The notes: a model not told the origin generated them from the letters alone. A DNA stretch of 33,079 nucleotides from Thiohalophilus thiocyanatoxydans (GCF_004366735.1 NZ_SOQX01000002.1:640316-673394); one strand, 5' to 3'; shown: positions 22,246 to 31,978, counted from the first letter of the stretch. Made by a program: numbers and translations.

Positions 22246-23559
22246 CTAAGCCTTGAGCGATTCGACGCGGATGCGGGTAACGTCGCCGTGAATTGATTTC
22301 ATGGCTTCGATCTTTTCGATCGCCTCGTTCATTTTACTCTCGCGCACCACGTGGGTCAGCAGGATGACGTTGGCCTTGTCGGAGCCTTCGGTCGGCTCTT
22401 TCTGGATGATCGCCTCGATGCTGATGTCGCGATCGCCCAGGATGCGGGTCACTTCGGCCAGCACGCCGGGTTTGTCCTCGGCCTGCATGCGCAGGTAGTA
22501 GGCGGTTTCGACTGCCTCCATGTCCAGGATCGGCAGATCGCTGATGGCATCGGGCTGGAAGGCCAGGTGCGGAACGCGGTTTTCGGGATCGGAGGTCAGT
22601 ACCCGCGCTACGTCGACCAGATCGGCGACCACCGCCGAGGCGGTGGGTTCGTCGCCCGCGCCGGCACCGTAATATAAAGTGGGTCCGACGGCGTCGCCCA
22701 TCACCAGCACGGCGTTCATCACCCCATCCACGTTGGCAATCAGGCGGCGCTCGGGGATCAGGGTCGGGTGCACGCGCAGCTCCACACCCTTGTCGGTGCG
22801 GCGGGTCAGGCCCAGATGCTTGATGCGATAGCCCAGCTCTTCGGCGTAGGCGACATCCTCGCGAGTGATATTACTGATGCCCTCGGTGTAGGTCGCTTCG
22901 AACTGCAAGGGGATACCGAAGGCGATCGAGGAGAGAATGGTCAGCTTGTGGGCCGCGTCGATGCCTTCCACATCGAAGGTGGGATCGGCCTCGGCATAGC
23001 CCAGTTCCTGGGCTTCTTTGAGCACGTCCTCGAATTCACGGCCCTTGTCGCGCATCTCGGTCAGAATAAAGTTGCCGGTGCCGTTGATAATGCCGGCCAG
23101 CCACTGGATCTGGTTGCCGGCCAGCCCTTCGCGGATCGCCTTTATAATAGGAATACCGCCGGCCACCGCCGCCTCGAAGGCGACCATGACGCCTTTTTTC
23201 TGCGCGGCAGCGAAGATTTCGTTGCCGTGCTTGGCGATCAGCGCCTTGTTGGCGGTGACCACGTGCTTGCCCTGCTCGATCGCCTGCATGACCAGGTCTT
23301 TTGCCAGGCCGTCGCCGCCAATCAGTTCGATCACGATCTGGATATCGGGATTGCTGACCACGTCCTGCGGATCGGTGGTGAGCGTAATGCCGGTGGTGTC
23401 ACAAATGCGCGGCTTGTCCAGATCCCGGGCGGCGGCATGGGTGATGCGAATACCGCGCCCGGCGCGGCGTTCGATCTCCTCGGCATTGCGCCGCAATACA
23501 TTCACGGTCCCGCCGCCGACGGTGCCCAATCCCAATAATCCTGCTTTAACCGGTTCCAC
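22246..23559 (-). CDS. hom: Homoserine dehydrogenase
   Basis: A 437-aa NAD(P)-dependent enzyme reducing aspartate semialdehyde to homoserine. The Rossmann motif is LLGLGTVGGGTVNVLRR, the catalytic domain contains AGIINGTGNFILTEM and ELGYAEADPTFDVEGIDAAH, and a C-terminal ACT domain (ADKPGVLAEVTRILGDRDIS, about residue 357 on) suits feedback control by threonine. Length fits the monofunctional form. Upstream alaC is 18 bp away, so the two are probably co-transcribed. Confidence 0.96.
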   Translation of the reverse strand: MEPVKAGLLGLGTVGGGTVNVLRRNAEEIERRAGRGIRITHAAARDLDKPRICDTTGITLTTDPQDVVSNPDIQIVIELIGGDGLAKDLVMQAIEQGKHVVTANKALIAKHGNEIFAAAQKKGVMVAFEAAVAGGIPIIKAIREGLAGNQIQWLAGIINGTGNFILTEMRDKGREFEDVLKEAQELGYAEADPTFDVEGIDAAHKLTILSSIAFGIPLQFEATYTEGISNITREDVAYAEELGYRIKHLGLTRRTDKGVELRVHPTLIPERRLIANVDGVMNAVLVMGDAVGPTLYYGAGAGDEPTASAVVADLVDVARVLTSDPENRVPHLAFQPDAISDLPILDMEAVETAYYLRMQAEDKPGVLAEVTRILGDRDISIEAIIQKEPTEGSDKANVILLTHVVRESKMNEAIEKIEAMKSIHGDVTRIRVESLKA

Positions 23560-23577
23560 TGACTTGCTTCCTCTTGA

Positions 23578-24828
23578 TTATTTGCCGGCCTGCTTTTTGA
23601 GATCCTTTGGATCCTTGCGCAGCATGTCCCGGATGCCCCGAATCGCCTGCCGGGTACGGTGTTCGTTTTCGATCAGCCCGAAGCGGACATGATCGTCGCC
23701 GTAGTCACCGAAGCCGATGCCGGGCGACGCCGCGACCTTGGCTTCCTGTAACAGTAATTTTGAAAATTCCAGTGAGCCGATGTCTTTATATTCTTCGGGT
23801 ATCGGCGCCCAGACAAACATGGTGCCTTTGGGTTTTTCGATCTCCCAGCCCACGGATTTGAGCCCGTCGCACAACACATCGCGGCGCGAGCGATAACGCT
23901 CCACAATTTCGGTCACGCAATCCTGCGGCCCTTCCAGCGCGGTGATCGACGCCACCTGAATGGGCGTGAACATGCCGTAGTCGAGATAGGATTTCATCCG
24001 CGCCAGCGCCGCCACCAGGCTCGGGTTGCCGACCATGAAGCCGACCCGCCAGCCGGGCATGTTGTAACTCTTGGAGAGGGAGTAGAACTCCACCGCCACA
24101 TCCTTGGCCCCGTTGACCTGCAGGATCGACGGCGCCTTGTAGCCGTCGAAAACGATGTCGGCATAGGCGATATCGTGCACCACCCAGATCTGGTGCTCGC
24201 GGGCGATATCGACCACTTTCTGGAAAAACTCGAGATCCACACACTGGGTGGTCGGGTTGCCGGGGAAGTTCAGCACCAGCATCTTGGGCTTGGGCCAGGA
24301 GTCCTTGATCGCCTTCTCCAGCCCCTCGAAAAAGTCGATTCCCGGCACCAGCGGCACATGGCGAATATCGGCCCCGGCGATGATGAAGCCGTAGGGATGG
24401 ATGGGATAGGCCGGATTGGGGACCAGGACCGCGTCGCCCGGGCCGACCGTGGCCAGCGCCAGATGGGCCAGTCCCTCTTTGGAACCGATGGTGACGATCG
24501 CCTCGGATTCGGGATCCAGCTCTACGTCGAAACGCTGCTGGTACCAGCGGCAGATGGCCCGGCGCAGGCGCGGCACGCCGCGCGACAGGGAGTAGCGATG
24601 GGTATCGGGGCGCTGGGCCACCTCGACCAGCTTGTCGACGATGTGCTGCGGGGTCGGCTGATCGGGATTGCCCATGCCGAAGTCGATAATATCCTCGCCA
24701 CGCGCCCGGGCCGCGGCCTTCAATTCACCAACAATATTAAAGACATACGGCGGCAGCCGTTTGATTCTCGGAAAATCGTCTATCAAGTGGGCAGTCCGAT
24801 CAGAAAAAGGGTTAATCACCCGGGGCAC
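23578..24828 (-). CDS. alaC: Alanine aminotransferase, AlaC type
   Basis: A 416-aa class I PLP aminotransferase closely resembling AlaC (glutamate-pyruvate aminotransferase). Characteristic are [37 protein letters not shown], the [16 protein letters not shown] block and the PLP-lysine segment [21 protein letters not shown] 24828 adds about 12 residues compared with the conserved region and may be correct. It heads the hom-thrC-recJ run, as in pseudomonads and Chromatiales-like genomes. Confidence 0.93.
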   Translation of the reverse strand: MPRVINPFSDRTAHLIDDFPRIKRLPPYVFNIVGELKAAARARGEDIIDFGMGNPDQPTPQHIVDKLVEVAQRPDTHRYSLSRGVPRLRRAICRWYQQRFDVELDPESEAIVTIGSKEGLAHLALATVGPGDAVLVPNPAYPIHPYGFIIAGADIRHVPLVPGIDFFEGLEKAIKDSWPKPKMLVLNFPGNPTTQCVDLEFFQKVVDIAREHQIWVVHDIAYADIVFDGYKAPSILQVNGAKDVAVEFYSLSKSYNMPGWRVGFMVGNPSLVAALARMKSYLDYGMFTPIQVASITALEGPQDCVTEIVERYRSRRDVLCDGLKSVGWEIEKPKGTMFVWAPIPEEYKDIGSLEFSKLLLQEAKVAASPGIGFGDYGDDHVRFGLIENEHRTRQAIRGIRDMLRKDPKDLKKQAGK

Positions 24829-25003
24829 GCACGCCAGCCCCGTCTCGTCGCAAAGCGGGTAACATTAACGGGTTCGCCGGTAGACTGTCAATGTTCCCGT
24901 AAATTTCAGGGACTTAGCCCACGATCGGACAACGGACTTGACGCCGCGCCCGCCCCTGAACGAAGCTGTCGCCGCAAGCCTACTGGCCTTAACAGGAATC
25001 CGG

Positions 25004-25429
25004 ATGAAATTCAGTCTCGAACAGGTCGGCGGACTCACCATCCGCGCTTATGATACCGGGCAGGTTACCGTGGTCATTCCGCCGTGGCATCCCCTGCGCG
25101 GGGTGGTGAATATCGAGCAGGATGACGAAGGTAACGCCGAATTCAACGACAGCTTCATCATCAGCCGCGAACATCTCACCGCTGACTGGGTCCCGCAAAC
25201 CTACGACGAACTGCAACCCGAACACCTCACCACCCTGCTCGCCTACGAACCGGAACTGATCCTGCTGGGCACCGGCGCGCAACTGCGCTTTCCCAACGGC
25301 GAGACCATGGCGCGGATCCAGGAAGCCGGCGTCGGTCTGGAAGTGATGGACACCGCCGCCGCCTGCCGAACCTTTAACATCCTGGTGGCCGAAGGGCGTA
25401 ACGTCGTTGCAGCGTTGATGATGATCTGA
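25004..25429 (+). CDS. Mth938 domain (DUF498) protein
   Basis: A 141-aa protein of the Mth938/NDUFAF3-like family, a small fold with no known catalysis in bacteria. It shows FNDSFIISREHLTADW, LLAYEPELILLGTGAQLRFP and the C-terminal GVGLEVMDTAAACRTFNILV. ATG 25004 (MKFSLEQVGG) is preferred over the upstream frame start at 24938 because AGGAATCC lies just before and it matches the family start. Mitochondrial homologues assist respiratory complex I assembly; the bacterial role is not clear. Confidence 0.85.
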   Translation: MKFSLEQVGGLTIRAYDTGQVTVVIPPWHPLRGVVNIEQDDEGNAEFNDSFIISREHLTADWVPQTYDELQPEHLTTLLAYEPELILLGTGAQLRFPNGETMARIQEAGVGLEVMDTAAACRTFNILVAEGRNVVAALMMI

Positions 25430-25601
25430 GCTTTTTTCGATTCTCTGGAAATATAACGCGGAGAACGCAAAGGCGCGGAGAACGCAAAGGCGCGGAGAAC
25501 GCAAAGAAAAAGAAAATTATTTAATCCACCTTAATATTCATCGTGCCAGTAACGTACAGAGCATGAGGAAAGTTTTATATCCCTGCGCCTATAAATAGCA
25601 C
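25430..25601. repeat. 17-bp tandem repeat (three copies) and flanking spacer
   Basis: At 25457-25507 the 17-mer CGCGGAGAACGCAAAGG occurs three times, the last copy broken after CGCAAAG. It is a relative of the CGCAGAG and ACGAAG tracts elsewhere. The rest of the gap to 25601 shows no gene. Confidence 0.8.
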
Positions 25602-25744
25602 CTAAATAGGTGTTCCGAATACCAGTCCAGAGAGATTGCTTCGTCACGTTGTTCCTCGCAATGACCTCTCTATTTTTGGTCATTGCGAGCGAAGCGAAGC
25701 AATCTTTTGAACATAGTGTTCTGGTAATCGGAACACCTATTTAG
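25602..25744. repeat. 143-bp inverted-repeat element with a nested GTCATTGCGAG repeat
   Basis: Outer arms CTAAATAGGTGTTCCGA (25602-25618) and its exact complement (25728-25744) extend to 24 bp with one mismatch (ACCAG/CTGGT). Inner arms AGATTGCTTCG..TCGCAATGACC and GGTCATTGCGA..CGAAGCAATCT enclose TCTCTATTTTT. The inner unit is a well-known type of bacterial dispersed repeat. It probably forms one long hairpin or is a MITE. Confidence 0.8.
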
Positions 25745-25779
25745 CCCCTTAAATGCGTCTCCGCGTTGAAAATAATCTA

Positions 25780-28700
25780 TCAAGCCACTTTTTGCCGACG
25801 TCCCTCGACGATCTTGAGAACGGTAACGGTCAACGCCGGGAGGAAGGTGAGTGTGACCAGCGCGGTGCCCATCAGGCCGAACATGACGATCACGCCGACG
25901 CCGCGATAGAGTTCGGTGCCGGCGCCGGGCAAAAAGACCAGCGGCGCGAGACCGACGACGGTGGTCAGGGTGGACATGGCGATCGGGCGCAGGCGGGTTT
26001 CCACTGCATCGGCGACCGCTTCACGCGCGGCCATCCCCTCCTCGCGCAGATTGACGATCGACTGATGCACGATCAGGATCGGATTGTTAACCACCGTCCC
26101 CATCAGGATCAAAAAGCCGAGCATGGCAATCATGTCAAACGGCAGGCTCAGGGCCGACAGGCCGATTAACGGGAAGCCGCTGCCGATGAAATTGAACAGC
26201 CACAAACCGAAGATGCCGCCGCTGACACCCAGCGGGATCGTGGTCATGATCAGCAACGGATAACCCCAGTGGGTGAAGATCGCCACCAGCAACAGATAAA
26301 TAATCACCACCGCCACAATGTAGTTGGCGGTTAATGCTTCGCGTGTCGCGTCCAGTTCATCGCTGGCGCCGGAGATGGCCAGACCGATATTCGAGGGTAT
26401 CTCACCCGCATCGCGCAGATGCTGCACCAGATCGTCACGTACCCGTTGTACTCCGGTCTCCAGCGCCACATCATCCGGTGGAATGATATTCAGGGTCACG
26501 GTCCGTCGGCCGTTGAGCCGCCGGATATTGTTGGTATCCACCGTCTCGACGATCTCGGCGACAGAGGAAAACGGCAGGATCGCGCCGACCGGCGTGTAGA
26601 TCTGTTTTTGGTCCAGGCTGTCCAGGCTGGCGTTAACGCCATCCTTGCTGTACAGGTACATGTCGATCTTGTCATCGTCCAGGAAAAACTCGCTGACAAA
26701 CGCGCCGTCGGTCAACGCGGAGACCGTATAGCCCAGTTCCTGGGTGGTCATGCCCACTTCGGTGGCCCGTTCCCACTTGGGTCGGATCTCCACCAGCGGC
26801 TGGGAGAGTGACAGGGTCGAGGGATTAGCACGCAGGCGTGGCGAGTCGAATATCTCATCGGCCCGTTTATAGGCCTTGTTGGCCACCTTGTAAACCGAGG
26901 CGAGATCGGGACCGGAGATATCCAGGTTCACGCTGCGCGTGCCCCCGGAGTTGCTGGTGATGATCGAGCCGCGGGTGACAAACGGCCGCATGGCCGGATA
27001 CTCGTTATATTTGGCGTCGATCGCGTCCATCAAGGGTTTGATGTGTGACGCTTTTTTCGGCTGGGTGATGATCCGGATACCCGAAGGCTGGATGCTCAGG
27101 TTCAGGTATTCCATCGCCGGCACCTCGGTCTCGCCGTTCTCATATTGCTCCGGCGAATGATCCAGAAACGGCAGAAAATAGTCCTGCAGTTCAAAACCGA
27201 TCCGACTCATGATCTCCAGATTATAGCCCGGCGGTGAACTGAGCGAGGCGAAGGTCTTGGGTTCCTCGCCTTCGGGTAGATACTCGCCCGGCGGGGTCAG
27301 TATCAGATAGATACCGAGACTGACGATCAGGGTCACGGCAATCACCCGTGCCCGCTGGCCGGGCTCGCCGATCCGCCGCCCGACCGAATCGAGCACCCAC
27401 TGGCGCAGGTGGCGCACACTTTGTGTGACGCTGCGCCGGCTGTCGCCCAGATGCAGGCGGGCCGCCGCCGCGGGGATGACCGTGATCGCCACCAGCATGG
27501 AGGCGAGGATCGAGGCAGAGATGGCAATCGCAATATCCGAATAGAGCTGCCCCGCCTCCTCTTTAATAAACAGAATCGGCAGAAACACCATGACCGTGGT
27601 CAGCGTGGAGGCCAGCACCGCCGGCCACACCTTCTGCACGCCGGTGATCGCCGCCTTGAGCCGATCCAGGCCGCGCCGGCGCTCGTGCTCGATGCTCTCC
27701 AGCACCACGATGCTGTTATCCAGTGTCATGCCGATCGCAAAGGCAATGCCGGCCAGGGAAATCACATTGATGGTGCGGCCGGTCAGCTGCAGACCGATAA
27801 ACGCCGCAATCGTACATAATGGAATCCCTATAACCCCGACCAGGGTCGCTCTACCGGAACGCAAAAACAGGTACATCACCGCACAGGCCAACAACGCCCC
27901 GAGTGCGAGATTGGTCCAGACATTGCGCAGTGATGACTGCACATAGGCGGCATCATCGGCCACCAGGCGCATTTTCATGCCGGCCGGTTTGAGCACCTCG
28001 CGGTTGATGCTCGCCATCTGTTCCAGCATGCCTTCCTTGATCTCGATGACATTGGAACCCGGCTGGCGGCGGACCGACATGCCGATCACCGGTTTACCGT
28101 CGGTATAGGAGAGCCGACTGAGCTTGTAGTGATCCAGTTGCAGCGTGGCCACATCCCCCAGACGAATGATCGCATCGCCGCGCCGATCGAGAATCAGCTC
28201 GCGCATCGCTTCCAGGTCGGCAAAGCGGCCGATGGTGCGCAACAGATAGCGACGTTTTCCCGATTCCAGCTCACCGCCGGAGACATCCCGGTTACGCGCG
28301 CGTATGGCATCGCGTACCTGGGCGATGGTGATATCCCGCTCGGCCAGTTTGGCCGGATCGAGCAGGATCTGGATCTGGCGCTCCGCCCCGCCGTAGACAT
28401 TGACCATGGAGACACCCGGTACGGTTTCCATGCGGGGTCGCACATTGTCATCCACGTAATCCTGCATCATCACCATGTCGAGATTGCGCGGATTACCGTC
28501 CAGCGGCATGACACGGAAGTACATAAAGGAGTTACTGGAGAACGATGAGGCATAGATGCGCGGCTCATCCACGTTCTCGGGGTAGGAGGGCACCTGCGAC
28601 AGGGCGTTGTTGATCTCAATCAGGGTTTCATTAAGATCGATACCGAAGGGAAATTCCAGCTCGATCGAGGCCTGACCGAACGAGGCGGAGGAGGTGAGGC

Positions 28701-28929
28701 GCTCCAGCCCCGGCACGCTGCGCAGGTACTCTTCCTGTTCGATGATGATCTCTTTTTCCACATCCTGCGGCGTTGCACCCGGCCAGGATGTGCGAATGGT
28801 AATGGTACGGACCTCCAGATCCGGAATCATCTGCACGGGGATCCGCATGGCCGCCACCACGCCCAGCACCGCCACAATCAGCACGGCCACGGTAATCAGG
28901 GTACCGCGCTGGATCATCGAGTGGAACAT
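25780..28929 (-). CDS. RND-family efflux permease
   Basis: A 1049-aa inner-membrane proton antiporter of the AcrB/HAE type, with 12 predicted helices and two large periplasmic loops. The N-terminal MIQRGTLITVAVLIVAVLGV begins TM1. The sector SLAGIAFAIGMTLDNSIVVL is the TM4 relay region (D-N in place of the usual D-D). TM10-12 include PFDMIAMLGFLILMGTVVNN and PLVFLPGAGTELYRGVG. It is next to its membrane-fusion protein with a 3-bp gap; no outer-membrane factor gene is visible. The export substrate cannot be deduced. Confidence 0.92.
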   Translation of the reverse strand: MFHSMIQRGTLITVAVLIVAVLGVVAAMRIPVQMIPDLEVRTITIRTSWPGATPQDVEKEIIIEQEEYLRSVPGLERLTSSASFGQASIELEFPFGIDLNETLIEINNALSQVPSYPENVDEPRIYASSFSSNSFMYFRVMPLDGNPRNLDMVMMQDYVDDNVRPRMETVPGVSMVNVYGGAERQIQILLDPAKLAERDITIAQVRDAIRARNRDVSGGELESGKRRYLLRTIGRFADLEAMRELILDRRGDAIIRLGDVATLQLDHYKLSRLSYTDGKPVIGMSVRRQPGSNVIEIKEGMLEQMASINREVLKPAGMKMRLVADDAAYVQSSLRNVWTNLALGALLACAVMYLFLRSGRATLVGVIGIPLCTIAAFIGLQLTGRTINVISLAGIAFAIGMTLDNSIVVLESIEHERRRGLDRLKAAITGVQKVWPAVLASTLTTVMVFLPILFIKEEAGQLYSDIAIAISASILASMLVAITVIPAAAARLHLGDSRRSVTQSVRHLRQWVLDSVGRRIGEPGQRARVIAVTLIVSLGIYLILTPPGEYLPEGEEPKTFASLSSPPGYNLEIMSRIGFELQDYFLPFLDHSPEQYENGETEVPAMEYLNLSIQPSGIRIITQPKKASHIKPLMDAIDAKYNEYPAMRPFVTRGSIITSNSGGTRSVNLDISGPDLASVYKVANKAYKRADEIFDSPRLRANPSTLSLSQPLVEIRPKWERATEVGMTTQELGYTVSALTDGAFVSEFFLDDDKIDMYLYSKDGVNASLDSLDQKQIYTPVGAILPFSSVAEIVETVDTNNIRRLNGRRTVTLNIIPPDDVALETGVQRVRDDLVQHLRDAGEIPSNIGLAISGASDELDATREALTANYIVAVVIIYLLLVAIFTHWGYPLLIMTTIPLGVSGGIFGLWLFNFIGSGFPLIGLSALSLPFDMIAMLGFLILMGTVVNNPILIVHQSIVNLREEGMAAREAVADAVETRLRPIAMSTLTTVVGLAPLVFLPGAGTELYRGVGVIVMFGLMGTALVTLTFLPALTVTVLKIVEGRRQKVA

Positions 28930-28932
28930 GCT

Positions 28933-30057
28933 TTAGTCTTCCCCGTCCCGTTGTTCGATGCGCACGGTCTGATCGGCTTCCAGCGCCTCATTGCCCTCAA
29001 CCACCACGGTATCGTCGGCCTCAATCCCCTCGCGGATCTCGATCAACCCGTCGAAACCCTGGCCGGTGGTCACCTTGCGCTCGATCGCCTGAAACTCGTC
29101 GTCGTCGCGCTCACGAACTACCCAGACGGTGACCCGCCCGTCCGGATAACGCAGCACGGCATCGCGCGAGACCACAATCCCCCGGCGCCCGCCGGAGACC
29201 TGCAGCAGGCCGTTGACCGACATGCCCGGGATAATATCTGCATCGATCGAATCGAACAGCACGCGCAGCATGAAGGTCCGGGCACTGCGATCGTTGACCG
29301 GCACCACCGCATCGATCTGCCCCTCGAACTGCCGCTCGGACAGGGCGTCCAGCGTCAGGGTGATCCGACTGTTATCATCAATGAAGGGATAGAAGGCCTG
29401 GGGTACCGAAAAATCGGCATGCAGCGTGTCCAGTCCGACCAGCTCCAGCACCGTGGTACCGGGGTCGACCCACTCGCCCTCTTCGGTCAGCTTGTCGCTG
29501 ATCACCCCGTTAAACGGCGCCCGCACCACATGGCGCGCGAAACGGGCCTCCTGACGCTGCTCCTCGGCCTCCTGACGCTTCAGCGCGGCGGCCTTGATTT
29601 CGACTTCCGCCTTGCGCAGCTGGATCTCGTTTTCCGAGATGCTGCTCTGTTTGCGCAGGCGTTGCGCGTCCTGGTAGCGACGCCGGGCATCACTCAGCTC
29701 GGCGCGCAGCTGCTCGGTCTGCGCCTGGCTGGCCTGGTAGGCCCACTTGCCGATCTCGCTATCGAGCGCCAGCAACACATCCCCGGCTTCGACCCGATCG
29801 CCGAAATCCACTTTGATCGACTCCACCTGGCCACTGATCTCGGCCGACAGCCGCGAGACCTTGGCCGAGGTGACCGTACCACTGAGCGGCACCTGGCGAA
29901 CGATCTCCGTCTCGCGCGCCTCCTCGACCACCACCGTCGGTGCCTCGGCAGCCCGCGTGGCTGTCAGATTCAGGAGCAACAGGATCGCCAGGGGCCATGC
30001 CCACAACCGGGGTCGAACACGCGCCGGCGGGGCGCGAAACAGATCGGGCATCCTCAA
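28933..30057 (-). CDS. RND periplasmic membrane-fusion protein
   Basis: A 374-aa adaptor linking the permease to an outer-membrane channel. A signal peptide covers about residues 1-36 (LWAWPLAILLLLNLTATRAA). The biotinyl-lipoyl half-motifs are SGQVESIKVDFGDRVEAGDV and ARHVVRAPFNGVISDKLTEE, flanking an alpha-helical hairpin (SQAQTEQLRAELSDARRRYQ through EEQRQEARF). The beta-barrel region contains ILRVLFDSI-like segments, ending VVEGNEALEADQTV. It leads the two-gene operon. Confidence 0.93.
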   Translation of the reverse strand: MRMPDLFRAPPARVRPRLWAWPLAILLLLNLTATRAAEAPTVVVEEARETEIVRQVPLSGTVTSAKVSRLSAEISGQVESIKVDFGDRVEAGDVLLALDSEIGKWAYQASQAQTEQLRAELSDARRRYQDAQRLRKQSSISENEIQLRKAEVEIKAAALKRQEAEEQRQEARFARHVVRAPFNGVISDKLTEEGEWVDPGTTVLELVGLDTLHADFSVPQAFYPFIDDNSRITLTLDALSERQFEGQIDAVVPVNDRSARTFMLRVLFDSIDADIIPGMSVNGLLQVSGGRRGIVVSRDAVLRYPDGRVTVWVVRERDDDEFQAIERKVTTGQGFDGLIEIREGIEADDTVVVEGNEALEADQTVRIEQRDGED

Positions 30058-30139
30058 AACCTCGTTATTATTGTGGCTTACAGGCCGTTATTATAGCGGC
30101 ACAGCCAAGCTGCCATGCAGCGGATTGGCGTGCAAGCAA

Positions 30140-30175
30140 ATATAAAATATTAATAAATCTCCGACAGCGGAGGAT
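30140..30175 (-). terminator. Probable terminator after the 30233 gene
   Basis: On the minus strand AATCCTCCGCTGTCGGAGATT forms a stem and is followed by TATTAATATTTTAT, an AT-rich run. It lies before the MFP start, so it ends the upstream unit. Confidence 0.5.
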
Positions 30176-30232
30176 TGGCGCGGTTCCTGTTAGCAGCAGG
30201 CGATAGCCACGATTCGCGCAAGTTAAACAAGA

Positions 30233-31015
30233 CTAACAACGGTAATCCATTGGCCCTTGCGGTTCGAGAACGGAAAAATAGCCGGGTGAATCGCCTGTGG
30301 CAAAAATATGCTGGAAGGCTTCCCCGGTTGCGAAAGCATGGTGAGTCACCGTTGCCCGGTATTTTGCATCCGGCCACTCGATTGTCACCCATTGTTCGGT
30401 GTTATCAACCTGCCGGGTGTACGCGTCAGGAACCAGACTTTTATCCAGATCGACCAGCCGGGCCCCGGTAAACTTGCCATGTATCGATATTGCCAGCGGC
30501 CCCCACTCACGGTAGGTGTCCGACGGCCAGGCTCCGAGATTCAACACCGGAATCACCTCGCCGCTGCACCCCCAGCGGAACAGGGCGGCACCGGTAACTT
30601 CACGACGCTCGATTGAGTAACCGGCAAACTCGATACGGCCATGACCGTTACCCGAATCGACCCGTTTTACTCGCGGAAACAATAAATAGTAGTGTGTATC
30701 GAGATGGCCAAATAATGTTCGCAGCTCAGCCGGCTCTATCTGCTTCCATTTCTGATGATAACTGTCATCGGACAGTTTTTTATCGTTCGCTTTTTCCCAT
30801 AACCGGTCAAGCGCGCGCTCATGCCCCTCATGGTTAACCGGGTAGCCGGCAGCAACATAGAGATCGCCGGTGGTCGTATGTTGCATGGCAGACTTGACAG
30901 TTGAGATCGGCCCATCCGCCCGCACAGTCGAAGTGACAGCCAGAAGCAACGAAGCCAGTACGCCGGCAAACCCGTTACTGCGACCAGGAATCAGTAAACG
31001 CAATTTCAATGACAT
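30233..31015 (-). CDS. Unknown secreted protein
   Basis: A 260-aa protein from ATG 31015 (GAGGAGACAGG just upstream; ATG 31039 is a less likely start). A signal peptide covers about residues 1-33 (LASLLLAVTSTVRA then DG). The mature part has GDLYVAAGYPVNHEGHERAL, THYYLLFPRVKRVDSGNGHG and, near the end, VTIEWPDAKYRATVTHHAFA and GYFSVLEPQGPMDYRC. No known domain is recognised. It lies 10 bp after a second unknown gene and probably shares its transcript. Confidence 0.65.
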   Translation of the reverse strand: MSLKLRLLIPGRSNGFAGVLASLLLAVTSTVRADGPISTVKSAMQHTTTGDLYVAAGYPVNHEGHERALDRLWEKANDKKLSDDSYHQKWKQIEPAELRTLFGHLDTHYYLLFPRVKRVDSGNGHGRIEFAGYSIERREVTGAALFRWGCSGEVIPVLNLGAWPSDTYREWGPLAISIHGKFTGARLVDLDKSLVPDAYTRQVDNTEQWVTIEWPDAKYRATVTHHAFATGEAFQHIFATGDSPGYFSVLEPQGPMDYRC

Positions 31016-31025
31016 TCCTGTCTCC

Positions 31026-31493
31026 TCAACCACGCACATGCCGGAGCAACAGCCAGATCCGTTTGCGGATATTGTTCACTCGCGTGCCCCAGCGGTAATT
31101 GCGGTTCTTCTCGACATAGGGAAACTTGATCTTCAGCTCGTTGATCTTGTCGTAGATCGACTCGATCAGTTCACCGGTCCGCTTGCCCGGCCAGGGCGCC
31201 AGATCCGTGCCCGCAAGGGATGAATAATTCTCGATCGGCTTTTTCTTGATGCTGTCAAAATTGAAGCCGCGATTGGCCAGTTTTTTATATTCCGTCACCG
31301 ACAGCTTGTCGATCACCTCGCGCAACGGCACCCCGTCCTCGGCCACCAGATCCAGATAATGCAGATTATCCTTCAGCTCCGCGATCAACACCCGCTCATC
31401 CCCGCGCGCCCGCGCCTTCCAGGCACCAAACTCCTTCATCGCCGTCCCGGCCGAGGAGAGTGCCTTGAGAACCGTCGGAATGCTCATATCCAT
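31026..31493 (-). CDS. Unknown helical protein
   Basis: A 155-aa basic, helical cytoplasmic protein of no recognised family. It has TVLKALSSAGTAMKEFGAWK, AELKDNLHYLDLVAEDGVPL and a C-terminal run of aromatics and basic residues (NYRWGTRVNNIRKRIWLLLR). A second ATG two codons in is possible. It lies directly upstream of the secreted-protein gene and follows the thioesterase gene by 20 bp. Confidence 0.6.
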   Translation of the reverse strand: MDMSIPTVLKALSSAGTAMKEFGAWKARARGDERVLIAELKDNLHYLDLVAEDGVPLREVIDKLSVTEYKKLANRGFNFDSIKKKPIENYSSLAGTDLAPWPGKRTGELIESIYDKINELKIKFPYVEKNRNYRWGTRVNNIRKRIWLLLRHVRG

Positions 31494-31513
31494 GGATCGT
31501 TCAATCCGCCCGT

Positions 31514-31978
31514 TCAGTTATTGTCACGACTTCCCTCCAAAGCGACAAACTCGCCGGCAAACCGCCCCGCCACCTGCCCGTTATATTCCAGCACCGAGTC
31601 CACAGCCACCCGGGCCTTCCCCCGGCGCGACAACATCCGCACAAACCGCGACCAGTCCGTCACCTGATCCACCGACGCCCGCGCCGTAAACGCCCCGTCA
31701 ATCGGCAAATCATACTCCATCGTATTGCGCTGAATCACCAGCCGGCAGCTAAACCCCTCCGCCCGAAGCCGAAGATGCAACAACGCCCAGGCCGCCAGCG
31801 TCGCTAGCGCCGAGGCACTGCCCCCGAACACCGTCTCGCGATGATTGATATTCGGCCCCAGCGGCGCCCGCAACACCACCTCCTCCGGCCCCGCCGCAAC
31901 CACCGACACCGCCATTGCTTTGGACAACGGAATGTGTTCGTGAAGGTAGTGTTCGAGTTCGTTCGGTTGCACTGACAT
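31514..31978 (-). CDS. YiiD_C-type hot-dog thioesterase
   Basis: A 154-aa protein of the hot-dog superfamily. The segment GPNINHRETVFGGSASALAT, followed by ALLHLRL and later NTMEYDLPIDGAFTARAS, is typical of the YiiD C-terminal (putative thioesterase) domain. It stands alone here without the acetyltransferase half that E. coli YiiD (FabY) has. Acyl-CoA or acyl-ACP hydrolysis is likely but not proven. It is the first of a run of three genes. Confidence 0.85.
   Translation of the reverse strand: MSVQPNELEHYLHEHIPLSKAMAVSVVAAGPEEVVLRAPLGPNINHRETVFGGSASALATLAAWALLHLRLRAEGFSCRLVIQRNTMEYDLPIDGAFTARASVDQVTDWSRFVRMLSRRGKARVAVDSVLEYNGQVAGRFAGEFVALEGSRDNN

Noticed and set aside
25457-25507. CRISPR-like spacing considered for the three 17-mers
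   Set aside because: The copies are directly joined with no spacers and there are no cas genes.
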